Shown here: positions 63,801 through 64,000 of the stretch, piece after piece
Position numbering within the stretch: position 1 is the stretch's first letter
Layout: the number at the start of each line of letters is the position of its first letter
Source: Xanthobacteraceae bacterium
GTDB lineage: Bacteria; Pseudomonadota; Alphaproteobacteria; Rhizobiales; Xanthobacteraceae
Reading direction: 5' to 3'
Assembly: GCA_029239875.1 (NCBI GenBank)
Contig: JARBUD010000009.1
Location: 1-64,000 of the forward strand
Length of the DNA stretch: 64,000 nt
Position numbers and translations under genes: made by a program
The notes under the pieces: generated by a model
Told to the model about the DNA's origin: nothing
The model's input: the letters and a program-made list of their open reading frames with translations, nothing else
The model's database searches: none

Positions 63801-64000
63801 ACGCGCGTCGCCATCGACGCCGAGGGCGGCGTCGCCCTCTCCTCCCGCGCCCGCGGTTCGCAGGAGTGGAGCCTGCATGCCCGCGGCCGCGTGCTGACCG
63901 ACAGCGGCGCGATCGTCCCGCTGGCTCCGTCGCCTGTGGTAGATGGCGAAAGCGAGCTCGACGTCGAGGCGCTCTACGCCGCCGCCGCCCGGCTCGGGCT
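60837..64000 (+). CDS. Type I polyketide synthase (KS-AT-DH..., partial)
   Basis: At least 1,054 residues, open to the window edge. The ketosynthase (about 20-440) has Cys191 (DTACSSS), His326 (EAHGTGT) and His364 (NIGHLE). The acyltransferase (about 540-840) has Ser632 in GHSVGE and YAFHS, closer to malonyl- than methylmalonyl-type enzymes. A dehydratase begins near 900 with His938 in HKVGGHVVVP (HxxxGxxxxP). No carrier protein precedes the DH. The start is a TTG with AGAGG six bases upstream; no ATG in frame fits. The nearby SDR and KpsS-like genes suggest an RkpA/WcbR-type synthase making a capsule-linked lipid. Confidence 0.9.
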   Translation, partial: MDSNVHGASAAPSSVFQRPLHAAAILGCACRLPGAADEAAFWSLLARGECSVSEIPADRWSHERFLHPGRGVPGRSYTFAAGVLDDIFGFDAGAFGLSPREAEQIDPQQRLLLELVREAFEDANIPLSSLAGSNVGVFVGASSLDNSLHFISDISAADAHFVTGNALSIIANRISHVFSFTGPSLTIDTACSSSLVAFDRAVKAIESGEIDTAVVAGVNILASPFHFIGFSRAGMLSPTGRCRPFSGDADGYVRAEGGVVTVLSRLDTSGAAGWTPRAVVMASGTNSDGRTTGIAMPESRAQQRLLEELYERRGIDPNRLAFIEAHGTGTLVGDPAEAFAIGSAVGKRRTSPLPVGSVKSNIGHLEPASGLAGMLKALNALERRELPASLHLDTLNEHIDFEALNLVPAAEPRSLDAESRVAGISSFGFGGTNAHAVIRLPEPHELPARGALPSAPVLMISAHDPHALSALAETYADRLEQEPAPERLAHAAAHGRARLPHRLAVSLKDPDAPAKLRRIARGTGEGALLRGAARGSGSGVAFVFTGNGGQYAGMGRAAWQASPAFRDAVEEIDALFEPLAGWSLAEAFRQPPNEAKLAATEIAQPLIFALEVAVARTLMANGCMPAAVLGHSVGEIAAAHIAGALSLSDATHLIYWRSQLQGETRGSGVMAFLMASPIQAGELIAAAAQPEVVIGAVNAPKGVTLSGPAAAVDAVLRLARRRGVVGKRLGIDYAFHSPAMGPLYEQLFEVLTVLVPRAPAIPFLSGVTGEPIEDASLDAYYWWDNIRQPVQFDAAVRAAARDSSVGIFLEIGPKAVLTGFLREILADAGRPATVLASLQEKDTAGEDPIERTLLAALVNGATVDEEQLFGPATPPGRIELPKTPWHRQPIRPPRTAEAIDLIGAGTEDHPLLGARLLGDGCEWRGTLDIESRPFLADHKVGGHVVVPATALAEMALAAGRGALGTDRLRLEEFAILSALRLSAGESLETRVAIDAEGGVALSSRARGSQEWSLHARGRVLTDSGAIVPLAPSPVVDGESELDVEALYAAAARLG

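Noticed and set aside
60786-63878. A 1,030-codon open frame on the reverse strand opposite the polyketide synthase
   Set aside because: It is the antisense shadow of a GC-rich gene: the composition is Arg/Gly/Ala/His-rich with no domain, while the forward strand has all PKS motifs.

Overview
The window is GC-rich (about two thirds G+C by eye), densely coding DNA from an alphaproteobacterium. The gene order eno - ftsB - pdhA - pdhB - pdhC - lpdA - lipA - ubiquinone-binding protein - cinA - ispDF - nifR3/dusB - ntrBC - ntrYX - trkAH - dat - hfq - hflX - mazG is a well-known core block of Rhizobiales (Hyphomicrobiales). The glucan locus and the overall style suggest a Xanthobacteraceae-type organism (Ancylobacter, Starkeya or Xanthobacter relatives). 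The family-level guess is inference. I see no IS elements, CRISPR arrays, rRNA or tRNA genes.

Region 1 (1-16.6 kb): the first 18 codons of ppiD run leftward at the edge, divergent from tpiA-secG-pyrG. Next come a VOC protein, then a beta-1,3-glucan locus: a GH17+GT2 synthase, a small secreted protein and a GH17 membrane protein. These are followed by a small membrane protein, an EamA exporter, glmU and glmS (UDP-GlcNAc supply), queF and eno. Three copies of a palindromic repeat lie between genes at about 3.3, 14.6 and 34.2 kb.

Region 2 (16.7-26.6 kb): ftsB-like, then the pyruvate dehydrogenase operon, with a small unknown membrane gene inserted between pdhA and pdhB. lipA, which makes the lipoyl cofactor of this complex, follows. 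A ubiquinone-binding START protein converges on cinA and the fused ispDF.

Region 3 (26.7-48.9 kb): the nitrogen-control operon nifR3-ntrB-ntrC-ntrY-ntrX, potassium uptake trkA-trkH, D-amino-acid transaminase, hfq and hflX, all rightward. Leftward lie mazG, an MBL hydrolase, tatD, metG, holB, tmk, a D-Ala-D-Ala carboxypeptidase and rlpA. The genes from rlpA to the MBL hydrolase are tightly packed, with several 4-base overlaps. An HdeA-like periplasmic protein stands at the border of the next region.

Region 4 (49-64 kb) is the accessory part: a surface-polysaccharide locus. Two leftward operons (manC - pyruvyl-transferase-like - GT4; tandem pyruvyl-transferase-like fusion - KpsS-like capsule protein - SDR) face a rightward pair (an 816-aa glycosyltransferase with a large unknown N-terminal part, and a type I polyketide synthase that runs off the window). 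A polyketide/fatty-acid synthase together with an SDR and a KpsS-like protein recalls the rhizobial rkp K-antigen and Burkholderia wcb capsule loci, where the synthase is thought to make a lipid needed for capsule assembly or export. The three pyruvyl-transferase-like domains, the novel glycosyltransferase and two AT-rich control regions make this the part most worth following up.
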